Position numbers and translations under genes: made by a program. A stretch of 40,902 nt of DNA from Brevundimonas sp. UBA5866 (GTDB lineage: Bacteria > Pseudomonadota > Alphaproteobacteria > Caulobacterales > Caulobacteraceae), in contig NZ_DJFS01000074.1 of NCBI RefSeq assembly GCF_002432125.1, positions 68,313 to 109,214 on the forward strand. Direction: 5' to 3'. Numbering within the stretch: the first letter of the stretch is position 1; each line of letters opens with the position of its first letter. Below the pieces are notes generated by a model. That model saw only the letters and a program-made list of their open reading frames with translations. It made no database searches and was not told the origin of the DNA. Of this stretch, positions 1 through 8,618 are shown one piece after another.

Positions 1-1109
1 GCACCCGAACCACGGCCCGGACCGACCGGAATGTGGTGCAGCTTCGCCCATTTGATGAAGTCGGAAACGATCAGGAAGTAACCCGGGAACCCCATCTGCT
101 GGATGATCCCCACCTCCCATTCGAGGCGATCCCAATAGTCTTGCTCGGGGGCGTAGTGCTGATGCCGCGACAGACGCATCTTCAGGCCTTCACGCGCCTG
201 GTGCGCCAGCTCATCAGCTTCGGAGCGGCCATCGCCCGTATTGAAGCTGGGCAGGATGGGCTTGTGCGTCTGGGTCAAGAAGGCACAGCGGCGGGCAATC
301 TCGAGAGTATTGTCGCAGGCTTCGGGAAGGTCGGCAAACAAAGCCCGCATATCGTCCGGAGACTTGAACCAGTGCTCGCCCGTGACGCGACGACGATCTT
401 CCTGACCGACAAACGCGCCATCGGAGATACACAGCAGTGCATCGTGGGCCTTGGCCTGCTGCGCCTTGCCATAATAGACATCGTTGGTCGCCACCAACGG
501 CACATCGTTGGCATAGGCCCAGTCGACCAGACCGCCTTCTGCCGCCTTCTCCTCAGGCAGATTGTGGCGCTGGAGCTCCACATAGAAGCGGTCACCGAAG
601 ACCCGCTTCATCTCGGCCAGCGCAGCGTCGCCGTCGTCCGATTTGCCCGCAGCGAACAAAGGGTCCACCGGACCATCCGGCCCGCCCGACAGAAGGATCA
701 ATCCTTCGGAACGTTCGGCCACCATCTCCCACTGCACGCCAGCCTCGGGCAGATCGATTGTATCGAGGAAGGACGAGGACGAAAGCGCGCAAAGGCTCAG
801 CCAGCCCTGATGGTTCTGGGCCAGCAAGGTAATCGTTGGGACCTTTGACCATCGTTCGGGTTTGCGGCCACCGATGCCGAAAACCGGCAAGGCAATGCCA
901 ACTATCGGCTGGACGCCGGCGTCCTTGGTGTACTGGCTGAATTCCAGAGCGCCAAACAGGTTGGAGCGGTCGGCGATAGCCACCGCAGGCATACCCATAT
1001 CCGCCGCCATGCTGCCGATCTTGCTGGCCTTGATCGCCCCTTCCAGCAAGGAATAGGCACTGCGGACCCGCAGATGGACAAATCCAGCATTGTCAGACGT
1101 CTCGGTCAC
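1..1109 (-). CDS. dnaE: DNA polymerase III subunit alpha, N-terminal part (runs off left edge)
   Basis: This is the catalytic subunit of the replicative polymerase, truncated by the window edge after about 369 codons. The frame is open from position 1109 to position 1 and reads as the N-terminal PHP domain of DnaE1. The first residues after the start contain GFVHLRVRSAYSLLEG, followed by the MPAVAIADRSNLFGALEF segment. Near the edge it reads GFPGYFLIVSDFIKWAK and then VGPGRGSG, the conserved entry to the polymerase domain. The start chosen is GTG at 1109, the only start in frame after an upstream TGA; GGAG lies 8 bases before it. The HLRVRSAYSLLEG opening matches replicative DnaE1 rather than the error-prone ImuC/DnaE2 type (family knowledge). 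It is divergent from the radical SAM gene. Confidence 0.93.
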   Translation of the reverse strand, partial: MTETSDNAGFVHLRVRSAYSLLEGAIKASKIGSMAADMGMPAVAIADRSNLFGALEFSQYTKDAGVQPIVGIALPVFGIGGRKPERWSKVPTITLLAQNHQGWLSLCALSSSSFLDTIDLPEAGVQWEMVAERSEGLILLSGGPDGPVDPLFAAGKSDDGDAALAEMKRVFGDRFYVELQRHNLPEEKAAEGGLVDWAYANDVPLVATNDVYYGKAQQAKAHDALLCISDGAFVGQEDRRRVTGEHWFKSPDDMRALFADLPEACDNTLEIARRCAFLTQTHKPILPSFNTGDGRSEADELAHQAREGLKMRLSRHQHYAPEQDYWDRLEWEVGIIQQMGFPGYFLIVSDFIKWAKLHHIPVGPGRGSG

Positions 1110-1317
1110 CCAGACAGCTCCAAACTCCCGGCTTCAGGCCGTGGACACAGTTTGCACGGAGTCGGTCTGTCGCTCCACCGAAGGGCGAAAGCGTGACCCC
1201 GTTCAAGACACGAGGAAGGCAGCGTGCCAAACCATCCAGACGAAGCTGCCGCACGAAACAAGTGCCAGAAGGTCTTTGAAACGACGAGACATCGGCTTAT
1301 CCCCAATCCACATTGAA

Positions 1318-1332
1318 GTTCTTGTTTTGTTC
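1318..1332 (+). promoter_or_regulatory. Candidate LexA/SOS box 1 (GTTC-N7-GTTC)
   Basis: The sequence GTTCTTGTTTTGTTC is an exact match to the alphaproteobacterial SOS box GTTC-N7-GTTC (established for this class). It lies 94 bases before the radical SAM start codon and 209 bases before the dnaE start, so it more likely acts on the radical SAM gene. Confidence 0.6.
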
Positions 1333-1372
1333 TAACCCCTCTTTTCCGATCATGGCAAGCGAAATTACGGGG

Positions 1373-1401
1373 TTGGGTGAAAAATTGTTCTTGTTATGTT
1401 C
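1373..1401 (+). promoter_or_regulatory. Candidate promoter with overlapping LexA/SOS box 2
   Basis: GTTCTTGTTATGTTC at 1387-1401 is a second exact GTTC-N7-GTTC box. A possible -35 TTGGGT (1373-1378) and -10 TATGTT (1395-1400), spaced 16 bases, place the box over the spacer and -10, the usual way LexA blocks a promoter. The box ends 24 bases before the ATG at 1426. The promoter elements are my reading and are weak; the box is exact. Confidence 0.65.
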
Positions 1402-1425
1402 CGGCCGCCGTGATGTCTTCCCTAC

Positions 1426-2496
1426 ATGACAGAAGCAGTGCGGGGACGCGGAGCCAGATCCAACCAGTCGGGACGGTACGAAACCCTTACTGCCGAAACG
1501 ATCGATGACGGCTGGGACAGGACCGACGAGCCCGCCCCTCCCCTGCGGACCAGTCTGTCAGCCGAAAAGGCAAAGACCGTCATCACCCGCAACAACAGCC
1601 CCGATATCGGGTTTGATCTTTCCATCAATCCATACCGCGGCTGCGAGCACGGCTGCATCTACTGCTACGCCCGCTCGGCCCATGCGTGGATGGGGCTGTC
1701 ACCCGGTCTGGATTTCGAAAGCAAGCTCTTCTTCAAGCCGCAAGCCGCCGAACGGCTGACCGAAGAACTCAAAAAGCCCCGCTATAAATGCCAGCCGATC
1801 CATATTGGCGGCAATACCGATCCCTATCAGCCGGTAGAGCGCGAAACCCGCCTGACGCGCAGCATTCTGGAGGTTTTACAGCGCTTTCAGCATCCCCTGT
1901 CGATCATCTCGAAATCGGCATTGATGGCGCGGGATGCCGATATTCTGGGCGCAATGGGCCGTGAAGGTCTGGCCCATGCCTGCGTCTCGATCACGACGCT
2001 GGACCGCAAGCTGGCCCGCGCGATGGAGCCACGGGCCGCGACGCCCGCCAAACGGCTGGAGACTATCAGCAGGCTGACGGATGCGGGGTGTCCGGTCACG
2101 GTCGGGTTTGCGCCTGTCATCCCCGGTTTGAACGACCATGAGCTGGAGTCCGTTCTAGAAGCTGCCGCAAAAGCGGGCGCTGTCCGCGCGATGTACGTCA
2201 CCCTGCGGCTGCCTCTGGAAATCAAGGACCTGTTTCGCGAATGGCTGGAAGACGCACGGCCCGACCGTGCACGCCGCGTCATGTCCCTGGTTCGGCAGAC
2301 GCGCGGCGGAAAGGATTATGATCCGGACTGGTCCCAGCGGATGAAAGGAACCGGCCCCGTGGCCGAACTGATCGCCACGCGATTCCGCGCGGCGCGCAAA
2401 CGCTATGGGTTGGATCGGGCGATACCACCGCTGGACACCACCCGCTTCAAAATCCCTGCATCCGAACGGACGCAGGGAGAGCTGTTCGATTTCTAG
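1426..2496 (+). CDS. PA0069-family radical SAM protein
   Basis: A 356-residue radical SAM enzyme of the PA0069/Rv2578c group, related in sequence to spore photoproduct lyase; the reaction is unknown. The 4Fe-4S ligands are Cys73, Cys77 and Cys80 in RGCEHGCIYCYARSAH, a CX3CX2C motif preceded by the family's NPYRGC signature. GGNTDPYQPVE follows, typical of SAM and cluster contacts in this family. Length is normal. Two SOS boxes precede it, the second over the likely promoter, so the gene is probably induced by DNA damage; that suggests a role in nucleic-acid repair, but this is inference. The TAG stop shares a CTAG palindrome with the stop of the convergent gene. Family assignment is firm and function is open. 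Confidence 0.9.
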   Translation: MTEAVRGRGARSNQSGRYETLTAETIDDGWDRTDEPAPPLRTSLSAEKAKTVITRNNSPDIGFDLSINPYRGCEHGCIYCYARSAHAWMGLSPGLDFESKLFFKPQAAERLTEELKKPRYKCQPIHIGGNTDPYQPVERETRLTRSILEVLQRFQHPLSIISKSALMARDADILGAMGREGLAHACVSITTLDRKLARAMEPRAATPAKRLETISRLTDAGCPVTVGFAPVIPGLNDHELESVLEAAAKAGAVRAMYVTLRLPLEIKDLFREWLEDARPDRARRVMSLVRQTRGGKDYDPDWSQRMKGTGPVAELIATRFRAARKRYGLDRAIPPLDTTRFKIPASERTQGELFDF

Positions 2497-2915
2497 TCTT
2501 TGATGGCCGAGGGATCGATGTAGTCCTCGACCAGTTTGCGCCACGTCGCATCGGTGGCATCCACCAGATCGACGTCCTCGCTGAGGGCCACGGCACCGTC
2601 GCCGTCCGGCAGGATCAGGCCATAGACCTCCATCTCCTCGTCTTCGGCGTTGGTGTGGATTTCGGCCTGAACGATGACGACCGGCTTTTCGCCGTCCTCG
2701 TCCCACCAGATTGCCGGCTGGGGCAGTTCCATATCCAAGGGATACGGACGCTCCGTGTCACCCAGCGCGAAGACGGCGGCCTTGGCCTGCACGTCTTCCA
2801 GCGTGGCAATGCGCCCCGTGAAGGGCTTTAGACGATTCCAGTCATCGAAATCGAAACCACCGCCGTCGATCTCTTCATCATGCCCATCAGTCATGGATAT
2901 TGCCCCCCGGGCCAT
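2493..2915 (-). CDS. Conserved acidic protein of unknown function
   Basis: A 140-residue acidic, soluble protein that I do not recognise. Asp and Glu are frequent throughout and there is no signal peptide or membrane segment. Its first ATG (2915) overlaps the TAA of the upstream RNA methyltransferase gene as TAATG, which suggests translational coupling. An internal ATG at 2894 (MTDGHDEE) after a G-rich stretch is an equally plausible start and would shorten it by 7 residues. The stop overlaps that of the convergent radical SAM gene. A partner role for the methyltransferase is suggested only by position. Confidence 0.7.
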   Translation of the reverse strand: MARGAISMTDGHDEEIDGGGFDFDDWNRLKPFTGRIATLEDVQAKAAVFALGDTERPYPLDMELPQPAIWWDEDGEKPVVIVQAEIHTNAEDEEMEVYGLILPDGDGAVALSEDVDLVDATDATWRKLVEDYIDPSAIKD

Positions 2916-4159
2916 TAGCGGCGGAAGACGCCGACAAGTTCGATGTGGGTGGACCAGATGAACTGGTCAATCGGTGTAACAGTCTCGAGGCGGAAGCCTG
3001 CATCCACCAGAACGCGGGCGTCACGGGCGAAGGTCTGCGGATTGCACGATACGCCGACAATGGTGTCGGCCTTGGTGCCCGGAAGTTGCTGCGTCTGTTC
3101 AAGAGCGCCCGCACGCGGCGGATCCAGAACAATGGCGTCACAGCCCTTGAGGTCATAGGGCGACAGCGGACGGCGGAACAGATCGCGCGCCTGTGCCTCG
3201 ATCCCCTTCAATCCCTTGGCCGTAGCAAACGCCGCCTTCATGGCTGCGATCGAGGCAGCCGATGAGTCCGCCGCGGTCACCGTCGCGACCTCTGCCAAGG
3301 GGAAGGTAAAGGTACCCGCACCGCAGAACAGATCGGCCACGCGCTTGTGCCCTCGCACAGCCTCGACAACGCGCTCGACCATAGCGGCCTCGGCAGCGGG
3401 CGAAGCCTGAAGGAAGCCGCCTGCGGGTATTGGAACAGACGCACGGCCAAAGGTCACGCGCGGCTGCCGTGCCATGACCAGCGTGTCGCCATCAAGGCTC
3501 AGACGGGCGAGATCGCCTTCTGCTGCCGCGGCGATGGCTTTGGCGATCTGGTCCGCGGACGGGCCGCCCGAACGTTTCTCTACGCCGGTCACGTCCACAT
3601 CAACGCCGGTATCGGTCAGTGTCGCATGAAGCGTCGGGGCCGATTTCGGATGCGTCAGGAAGGCATCGGCGATGCGACGCAGCGCAGGAAAGGCCGCGAC
3701 CAAGGACGGATCGGAAATCGGGCACTCGTTGATTTCGACCAGTCGCCACGAACGGCGCGCCTTGAACCCCAGCAAAATCCTGCCATTCGAGCCACGGCGC
3801 GCATGCAGGGCAATACGGCGGCGCGATGCCGGCGGCGTGGCAACCGTAGGCTGGACATCGGTTTCCAACCCTTCGCGTTGCAGGGTGTGGACCACCACAT
3901 CTCGCTTCCATTCCAGATAGGGTGCGTCGGCCCAGTGCTGGAGCGGAGCCACGCCGCACTCGGCATAGGCCTCGGAAAAGATCGGGCGGCGATCGGCGCT
4001 GGCCTGGACCAGTTCAAAGCTCTCGACGCGACCGTCTTTCACTTCGGCGCGCACGACTTCACCGGGCAAGGCACCGGGTACAAAAACGGCACCGTTCGGG
4101 GTATCGGCGATACCATCGCCGTGGTGGCCCATGCGGGCAATCGTCAGGGTCTGCGTCAT
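2915..4159 (-). CDS. Class I SAM-dependent RNA methyltransferase, TrmA/RlmD (RumA) family
   Basis: A 414-residue RNA (uracil-5)-methyltransferase family protein. An N-terminal TRAM-like beta domain spans about residues 1-55. The Rossmann methyltransferase fold has the SAM loop DLFCGAG at 276-282. DPPRAG sits at 346-351. The nucleophile motif SCNPQTFARD is at 371-380 with catalytic Cys372. The C-terminal base is probably Glu407 in STHIELVGVF. The compact CX5CGGC iron-sulfur cluster of E. coli RlmD is not obvious; only scattered cysteines (68, 146) are present, so cluster status is uncertain. The target nucleotide (tRNA U54 or 23S U747/U1939) cannot be told from sequence. It is followed by a coupled small gene. 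Confidence 0.9.
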   Translation of the reverse strand: MTQTLTIARMGHHGDGIADTPNGAVFVPGALPGEVVRAEVKDGRVESFELVQASADRRPIFSEAYAECGVAPLQHWADAPYLEWKRDVVVHTLQREGLETDVQPTVATPPASRRRIALHARRGSNGRILLGFKARRSWRLVEINECPISDPSLVAAFPALRRIADAFLTHPKSAPTLHATLTDTGVDVDVTGVEKRSGGPSADQIAKAIAAAAEGDLARLSLDGDTLVMARQPRVTFGRASVPIPAGGFLQASPAAEAAMVERVVEAVRGHKRVADLFCGAGTFTFPLAEVATVTAADSSAASIAAMKAAFATAKGLKGIEAQARDLFRRPLSPYDLKGCDAIVLDPPRAGALEQTQQLPGTKADTIVGVSCNPQTFARDARVLVDAGFRLETVTPIDQFIWSTHIELVGVFRR

Positions 4160-4198
4160 CCCGCGCTTCTATCCGCAGATCGCGGCGAAAACAAAGAT

Positions 4199-4242
4199 GA
4201 ACGAAGATGAACGGCACGATCAATCTTTGTTCAGGTTCGTTC
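4199..4242. promoter_or_regulatory. Imperfect inverted repeat with GAAC/GTTC half-sites
   Basis: GAACGAAGATGAAC (4199-4212) and GTTCAGGTTCGTTC (4229-4242) are reverse complements at 12 of 14 positions, with a 16-base spacer. Each arm holds two GAAC/GTTC elements separated by 6 bases, so it resembles but does not match the N7 SOS box. It lies in the divergent region before the glycine-zipper gene. It is a possible operator or promoter element. Confidence 0.35.
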
Positions 4243-4312
4243 ACCTAAGCCATAAGTCGACAACGGAAAGGGCCAGACAGAAGCGCCCTTCTCCGAGGGA
4301 GCTGTGAATTTC

Positions 4313-4921
4313 ATGATCGCAAAGATCGCCAAACCCCCTGCTTTCGCCCTAGCCGGTATGGCTTGCGCTGTAATGGCCATGCCTCAAACCGCCTCGGCAC
4401 AGGACTATGGCTACGGCTATGGTTATTCGCCCTCATCCCGTGATCAGGCCTATTACGACCCCTGCCTGCGCGAACAGCGCGAGCGTCAGGCTTCGTCCGG
4501 CCTGCTTGGCGCGGCTATCGGAGCCATTGCGGGCTCGCAGGTGGCGTCGCGCGGACGTCGTACCGAAGGCAGCCTTCTGGGTGGCGTGCTGGGCGCAGCC
4601 GTCGGAGCAGGCGTAGGACGCGGGACTGCGGCATGTACGCCCGCCCGCGAGACCATTCCGACCTATCCGGTCGCCTATGATACGGCACCGCCGCCGCAGC
4701 CGTCCTATGACCGTCGTTATGACGACCGTCGCTATGACGATGGATACGACTATTACCGCGACTATCCGCAAGGCTACGGCCAAGGCTATTCCAAGCCCGC
4801 CCCTGCGCGCGAGGAATGCGAACTGGCCGAAAGCGAAATCCGCCTTCCCGATGGCCGCATCGAAACCCGTTACGTTCGCACCTGCCGTGATGCGAATGGC
4901 CGCTATCGCATCGTCGACTAA
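4313..4921 (+). CDS. Secreted glycine-zipper (17 kDa surface antigen-like) envelope protein
   Basis: About 202 residues. An N-terminal signal peptide ends around ASA-QDYG. A Tyr/Gly-rich stretch and then a glycine zipper at roughly residues 60-100 follow (GLLGAAIGAIAGS, LLGGVLGAAVGAGVG), the hallmark of Rick_17kDa/glycine-zipper-2 domains that insert in or associate with the outer membrane. Next is a YDRRYDDRRYDD repeat region. The C-terminal segment has two Cys (ECELAES and RTCRDANGRY), probably a disulfide. The ATG at 4313 is preferred because GGGAG lies 11 bases before it; a GTG at 4304 is too close to that site. Function is unknown, with a structural envelope role likely. Confidence 0.8.
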   Translation: MIAKIAKPPAFALAGMACAVMAMPQTASAQDYGYGYGYSPSSRDQAYYDPCLREQRERQASSGLLGAAIGAIAGSQVASRGRRTEGSLLGGVLGAAVGAGVGRGTAACTPARETIPTYPVAYDTAPPPQPSYDRRYDDRRYDDGYDYYRDYPQGYGQGYSKPAPAREECELAESEIRLPDGRIETRYVRTCRDANGRYRIVD

Positions 4922-4953
4922 CTTTCAGCCCCCCTGTCAATCGACGATGCGAA

Positions 4954-4990
4954 GAGGCCCGCCGGAGCGATCTGGCGGGCCTCGATCTTT
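4954..4990. terminator. Terminator hairpin between convergent genes
   Basis: GAGGCCCGCC (4954-4963) pairs perfectly with GGCGGGCCTC (4974-4983) around a 10-base loop and is followed on the plus strand by GATCTTT. It sits between the convergent glycine-zipper gene and tlyA, so it probably serves the plus-strand gene. Confidence 0.7.
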
Positions 4991-5726
4991 AAGGGCGTTT
5001 GATCGCCCAAAGCAGGAACTCGCGGTTGCCATCCCCGCCCTCGATGGGGCTGTCGGCCACGTCCTGAACGGCCCAGCCCTCGGATTCCAGCCAGTCGCGG
5101 ACCTTGCTGACCGCCGCCTCGTGGGCCGCCACGTCCTTGACAATGCCCTTCTTGCCGATGGCCGAGGGACTGTCGGCTTCGAACTGGGGTTTCACCAAAG
5201 TCATCAGATGCGCGCCATCCGCCGCCAGCGACAGAGGGACGGGCAAAACCTTCAACAGGCTGATGAAGCTGGCGTCGCAAACGATCAGGGACGGCGGCTG
5301 CGTGATCTGATCCACGCCCAGCTCGCGGGCATCGGTCTTCTCAAGGTTCACCACGCGCGGATCGGCGGCGATGCGCGGGTGCATCTGCCCCTGCCCCACA
5401 TCGACGGCAAACACCTTGGCCGCGCCTCGGTCCAGACAGACCTCCGTAAAGCCTCCGGTCGAGGCCCCGACGTCCATCGCCACTTTGCCCGCCACATCCA
5501 GCGGCCAAAGCTCGAACGCGCGTTCCAGCTTCAGCGCACCACGCCCGACCCAGCGGTGGGCGTCGGCATAGCCGATGTTGGCGTCCTCAAGGACTTTCAG
5601 CGAAGCGGCCTTCGCCACCTCACCGTCCACCGTGACATTGCCCGCCTCGATGGCCGCCTTGGCCTTGGACCGGCTTTCGGCCAGCCCAAGGTTCACAAGA
5701 TGTTGGTCGAGCCGGATACGGCTCAC
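4989..5726 (-). CDS. tlyA: TlyA family rRNA (cytidine-2'-O)-methyltransferase
   Basis: A 245-residue TlyA protein. An N-terminal S4 RNA-binding domain (RLDQHLVNLGLAESRSKAK, residues 4-22) is followed by a linker and an FtsJ-like methyltransferase fold (AMDVGASTGGFTEVCLDRGA, residues about 88-107, the SAM loop). The family methylates 2'-O of cytidines in 16S and/or 23S rRNA, as shown for mycobacterial TlyA; older annotations call it haemolysin A. The GTG start at 5726 overlaps the valS stop as GTGA, so it is probably translated from the valS mRNA. The full length fits the family. Confidence 0.93.
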   Translation of the reverse strand: MSRIRLDQHLVNLGLAESRSKAKAAIEAGNVTVDGEVAKAASLKVLEDANIGYADAHRWVGRGALKLERAFELWPLDVAGKVAMDVGASTGGFTEVCLDRGAAKVFAVDVGQGQMHPRIAADPRVVNLEKTDARELGVDQITQPPSLIVCDASFISLLKVLPVPLSLAADGAHLMTLVKPQFEADSPSAIGKKGIVKDVAAHEAAVSKVRDWLESEGWAVQDVADSPIEGGDGNREFLLWAIKRP

Positions 5727-8569
5727 GCCATGGCTTCCAGACGTGCCAGTGCGGCCTGCAGCTTGGCCTTGCCGGCTTCGGCATCGGCAAGCTTCTGGCG
5801 CTGGTCCTCGACCACTTCAGGCGCGGCGCGCGACACGAAGTTCGGGTTGCCGAGCTTCTTGTTGTAGTGCGCGATATCGCTGTCGAACGCGGCGATTTCC
5901 TTGTTCAGACGGGCCTTCTCCGCGCTCAGGTCGATGAAATCAGCCAGCGAAAGGGCCACGGTCGAACCGCCCGAGACACAGGTGACGGCACCGGCGGGCG
6001 CGGCATCGGCGGCATCCACCGACGACACACGGCCCAGCGTCAGGATCAGGTCGCGGTGACGCGACAGACGCTCAGCCGTTTCCGCATCCGGATTGACGAA
6101 GGCCAGCGGCGGCTTGGCCGACGGCGGCACGTTCATCTCGGCACGCAGACCACGCAGTTCGCCGATCAGATCGACCAGCCAGCCGATCTCGGCCTCTGCG
6201 GCGGCATCAACATAGCTGTCCGGCAGTTGCGGCCAGTTGGCACCGATCAGCAGGGTGTCGCGCGACGGACCAGACTTGCCCAGCTCGGCCCACAGCTCTT
6301 CGGTGATGTACGGCATGACCGGATGCAGCAGCTTCAGCGTCTCGTCCAGAACCCATGCGGTCATGGCGCGGGTCTCGGCCTTGGCCGCCTCGTCCGAGCC
6401 GTTGAACACCGGCTTGGCCAGTTCGAGGTACCAGTCGCAGAAGACGTTCCAGATGTAGCGGTACAGAGCACCGGCCGCATCGTCGAAACGGCCGCCTTCG
6501 ATGGCTTCCGAAACGGCACGCTCGGCCTTGGTCAGTTCGCCACGGATCCAGCGGTTAATGGTCTGCTGGACATTGGCCGGGTTGAAACCTTCGACACGGG
6601 CACATTCGTTCATTTGGCTGAAGCGTGCGGCATTCCACAGCTTGGTGCCAAAATTACGATAGCCTTCAATGCGTTGCTTCGACAACTTGATGTCGCGCGT
6701 GCCCGACAGGATGGCCATGGTGAAGCGCAGCGGGTCGGCGCCCAGCTCGTCCACGATCTCCAGCGGATCGATGACGTTGCCCTTGGACTTCGACATCTTC
6801 TGGCCCTTCTCGTCGCGGACGAGGCCATTGATGATGACGCGCTTGAACGGGGCATCGCCCATGAAGTGCTTGCCCATCATCATCATGCGGGCGACCCAGA
6901 AGAAGATGATGTCGGCGGCGGTCACGAGGTCCGACGTCGGATAGAAACGGGCCAGATCGTCCGTCTTTTCCGGCCAGCCCATGGTCGAGAACGGCCACAG
7001 CGCCGACGAGAACCAGGTGTCCAGCACGTCTTCTTCGCGGGTCAGTTCGACACTTGTTAGCTTGGCATCTAGTTCGTTAGAGCCAGACTGGTTGGCAAGT
7101 GGCAGAATAGTCGCGAAGCTAACCTCAACACCTTCGCCGTAGTATTCTTTAGCCTCTGCCGCAGCTTCAGCCTCAGTTTCTGCAACGAAAATCTTCGTAC
7201 CTAAAGATACAACACGTCCTGCAGCATCAACTTCCGGACCATACCAGGCCGGGATCTGGTGACCCCACCACAGTTGGCGCGAGACGCACCACGGCTCGAT
7301 ATTGTTCAGCCACTCGAAATAGACTTTTTCGTACGACTTCGGCTCGAAAACGGTCTCGCCGTCCTGAACAGCCTTCAGCGCCGGTTGGGCCAGCGTCTTG
7401 GCATCGACCCACCACTGGTCGGTCAGCCACGGCTCGATGACAGCCCCCGAACGGTCGCCGTGCGGGACCTGATGCTTGGTCTTTTCGATTTCCTTCAGCC
7501 AGCCGTCTTCCTCGGCCTTGGCGATGATCGCCTTACGCGCGACGAAACGGTCCATGCCGACATATTCGGCCGGAATTTCCGGAACCTCGTCGGAAGTGAT
7601 GCGGGCCAGCGAGTCCATGATGTTCAGCGCCGGCAGACCCGCACGCTTGCCGACCTGGAAGTCGTTGAAGTCGTGGGCCGGGGTGATCTTCACCGCGCCT
7701 GAACCCTTTTCCGGATCGGCGTATTCGTCGGCCACGATCGGCACGCGACGGCCCGTGATCGGCAGGACGACTTCCTTGCCGACAAGACCAGCGTAACGCT
7801 CGTCCTTCGGGTGAACGGCCACGCCGGTGTCGCCCAGCATGGTTTCGGGGCGCGTGGTGGCGACCACGATGTAGTCGCGGGTCTCGAACTCGGTCGGCTT
7901 GCCCTCTTCGTCGAAGGCGACCGGATGTTGATAGGTCACGCCATCGGCCAGCGGATAGGCGAAGTGCCAATAGGCACCGTCGACTTCCTTCTGCTCGACC
8001 TCGAGGTCCGAAATGGCGGTCTGGAAATGCGGGTCCCAGTTCACCAGACGCTTGGCGCGGTAGATCAGGCCCTCTTTATAGAGCTGGACGAACACCTTGC
8101 GGACGGCCTCGTTCAGGCCCTCGTCCAGCGTAAAGCGTTCACGCGACCAGTCGCACGATGCGCCCAGACGGCGCAGCTGGCGGATGATGGTGCCACCCGA
8201 CTCGGCTTTCCACTCCCACACCTTCTCGACGAAGGCGTCACGGCCCATCTCGCGGCGGCCCGGCTGGCCTTCGGCGGCCAGCTTGCGCTCGACGACCATC
8301 TGGGTGGCGATACCCGCGTGGTCGGTGCCCGGCAGCCACAGGACGGCCTTGCCCTTCATGCGGTTATAGCGGGCCAAAATGTCCTGAAGCGTATTATTCA
8401 GGGCGTGGCCGATGTGCAGGCTGCCCGTGACGTTCGGCGGCGGGATGACGATCGAATAGGCTTCGGCAGCGCCGTCAGTCTTGGGGGCAAACAGCCCGCT
8501 CTCTTCCCACTGTGCATACAGGCGGGGCTCGGCGGCCTTCGGATCGAACGTCTTCTCAAGCATGGTCAT
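5723..8569 (-). CDS. valS: Valyl-tRNA synthetase
   Basis: A class I synthetase of about 949 residues that charges tRNA-Val. The HIGH motif reads HIGH at 52-55 in NVTGSLHIGHAL, and KMSKS is at 591-595. The CP1 editing domain lies between them, and a C-terminal coiled coil (LNKEIAAFDSDIAHYNKKLG) clamps tRNA. Synthetases of this family normally start shortly before the LEKTFDP-like segment. I therefore use ATG 8569, not an in-frame ATG at 8653 whose extension would translate through the popZ terminator. ATG at 8563 is also possible. A segment near 7060-7220, encoding an insert before the EEDVLDTWFSS motif, uses rarer AT-ending codons than the rest of the gene. It is cotranscribed with tlyA. Confidence 0.97.
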   Translation of the reverse strand: MTMLEKTFDPKAAEPRLYAQWEESGLFAPKTDGAAEAYSIVIPPPNVTGSLHIGHALNNTLQDILARYNRMKGKAVLWLPGTDHAGIATQMVVERKLAAEGQPGRREMGRDAFVEKVWEWKAESGGTIIRQLRRLGASCDWSRERFTLDEGLNEAVRKVFVQLYKEGLIYRAKRLVNWDPHFQTAISDLEVEQKEVDGAYWHFAYPLADGVTYQHPVAFDEEGKPTEFETRDYIVVATTRPETMLGDTGVAVHPKDERYAGLVGKEVVLPITGRRVPIVADEYADPEKGSGAVKITPAHDFNDFQVGKRAGLPALNIMDSLARITSDEVPEIPAEYVGMDRFVARKAIIAKAEEDGWLKEIEKTKHQVPHGDRSGAVIEPWLTDQWWVDAKTLAQPALKAVQDGETVFEPKSYEKVYFEWLNNIEPWCVSRQLWWGHQIPAWYGPEVDAAGRVVSLGTKIFVAETEAEAAAEAKEYYGEGVEVSFATILPLANQSGSNELDAKLTSVELTREEDVLDTWFSSALWPFSTMGWPEKTDDLARFYPTSDLVTAADIIFFWVARMMMMGKHFMGDAPFKRVIINGLVRDEKGQKMSKSKGNVIDPLEIVDELGADPLRFTMAILSGTRDIKLSKQRIEGYRNFGTKLWNAARFSQMNECARVEGFNPANVQQTINRWIRGELTKAERAVSEAIEGGRFDDAAGALYRYIWNVFCDWYLELAKPVFNGSDEAAKAETRAMTAWVLDETLKLLHPVMPYITEELWAELGKSGPSRDTLLIGANWPQLPDSYVDAAAEAEIGWLVDLIGELRGLRAEMNVPPSAKPPLAFVNPDAETAERLSRHRDLILTLGRVSSVDAADAAPAGAVTCVSGGSTVALSLADFIDLSAEKARLNKEIAAFDSDIAHYNKKLGNPNFVSRAAPEVVEDQRQKLADAEAGKAKLQAALARLEAMA

Positions 8570-8618
8570 GTCTTTGTCTCTAGCGCGACGGACGCGCCGA
8601 GGGTGATAAATAACAACA

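Larger units (their letters stand above)
1110..1425. other. Divergent intergenic region between dnaE and radical SAM gene
   Basis: About 316 bases without a convincing gene. The half near dnaE (1110-1310) shows no motif I recognise. The half near the radical SAM gene carries two LexA-type boxes, listed separately. Short open frames here lack ribosome binding sites and recognisable sequence. Confidence 0.7.

Noticed and set aside
33..848. Long plus-strand open frame opposite dnaE
   Set aside because: It is antisense to the clear DnaE PHP-domain reading frame on the minus strand and has no recognisable sequence.
1090..1335. 81-residue plus-strand frame in the dnaE-radical SAM intergenic region
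   Set aside because: It starts inside dnaE, has no ribosome binding site and runs through the first SOS box.
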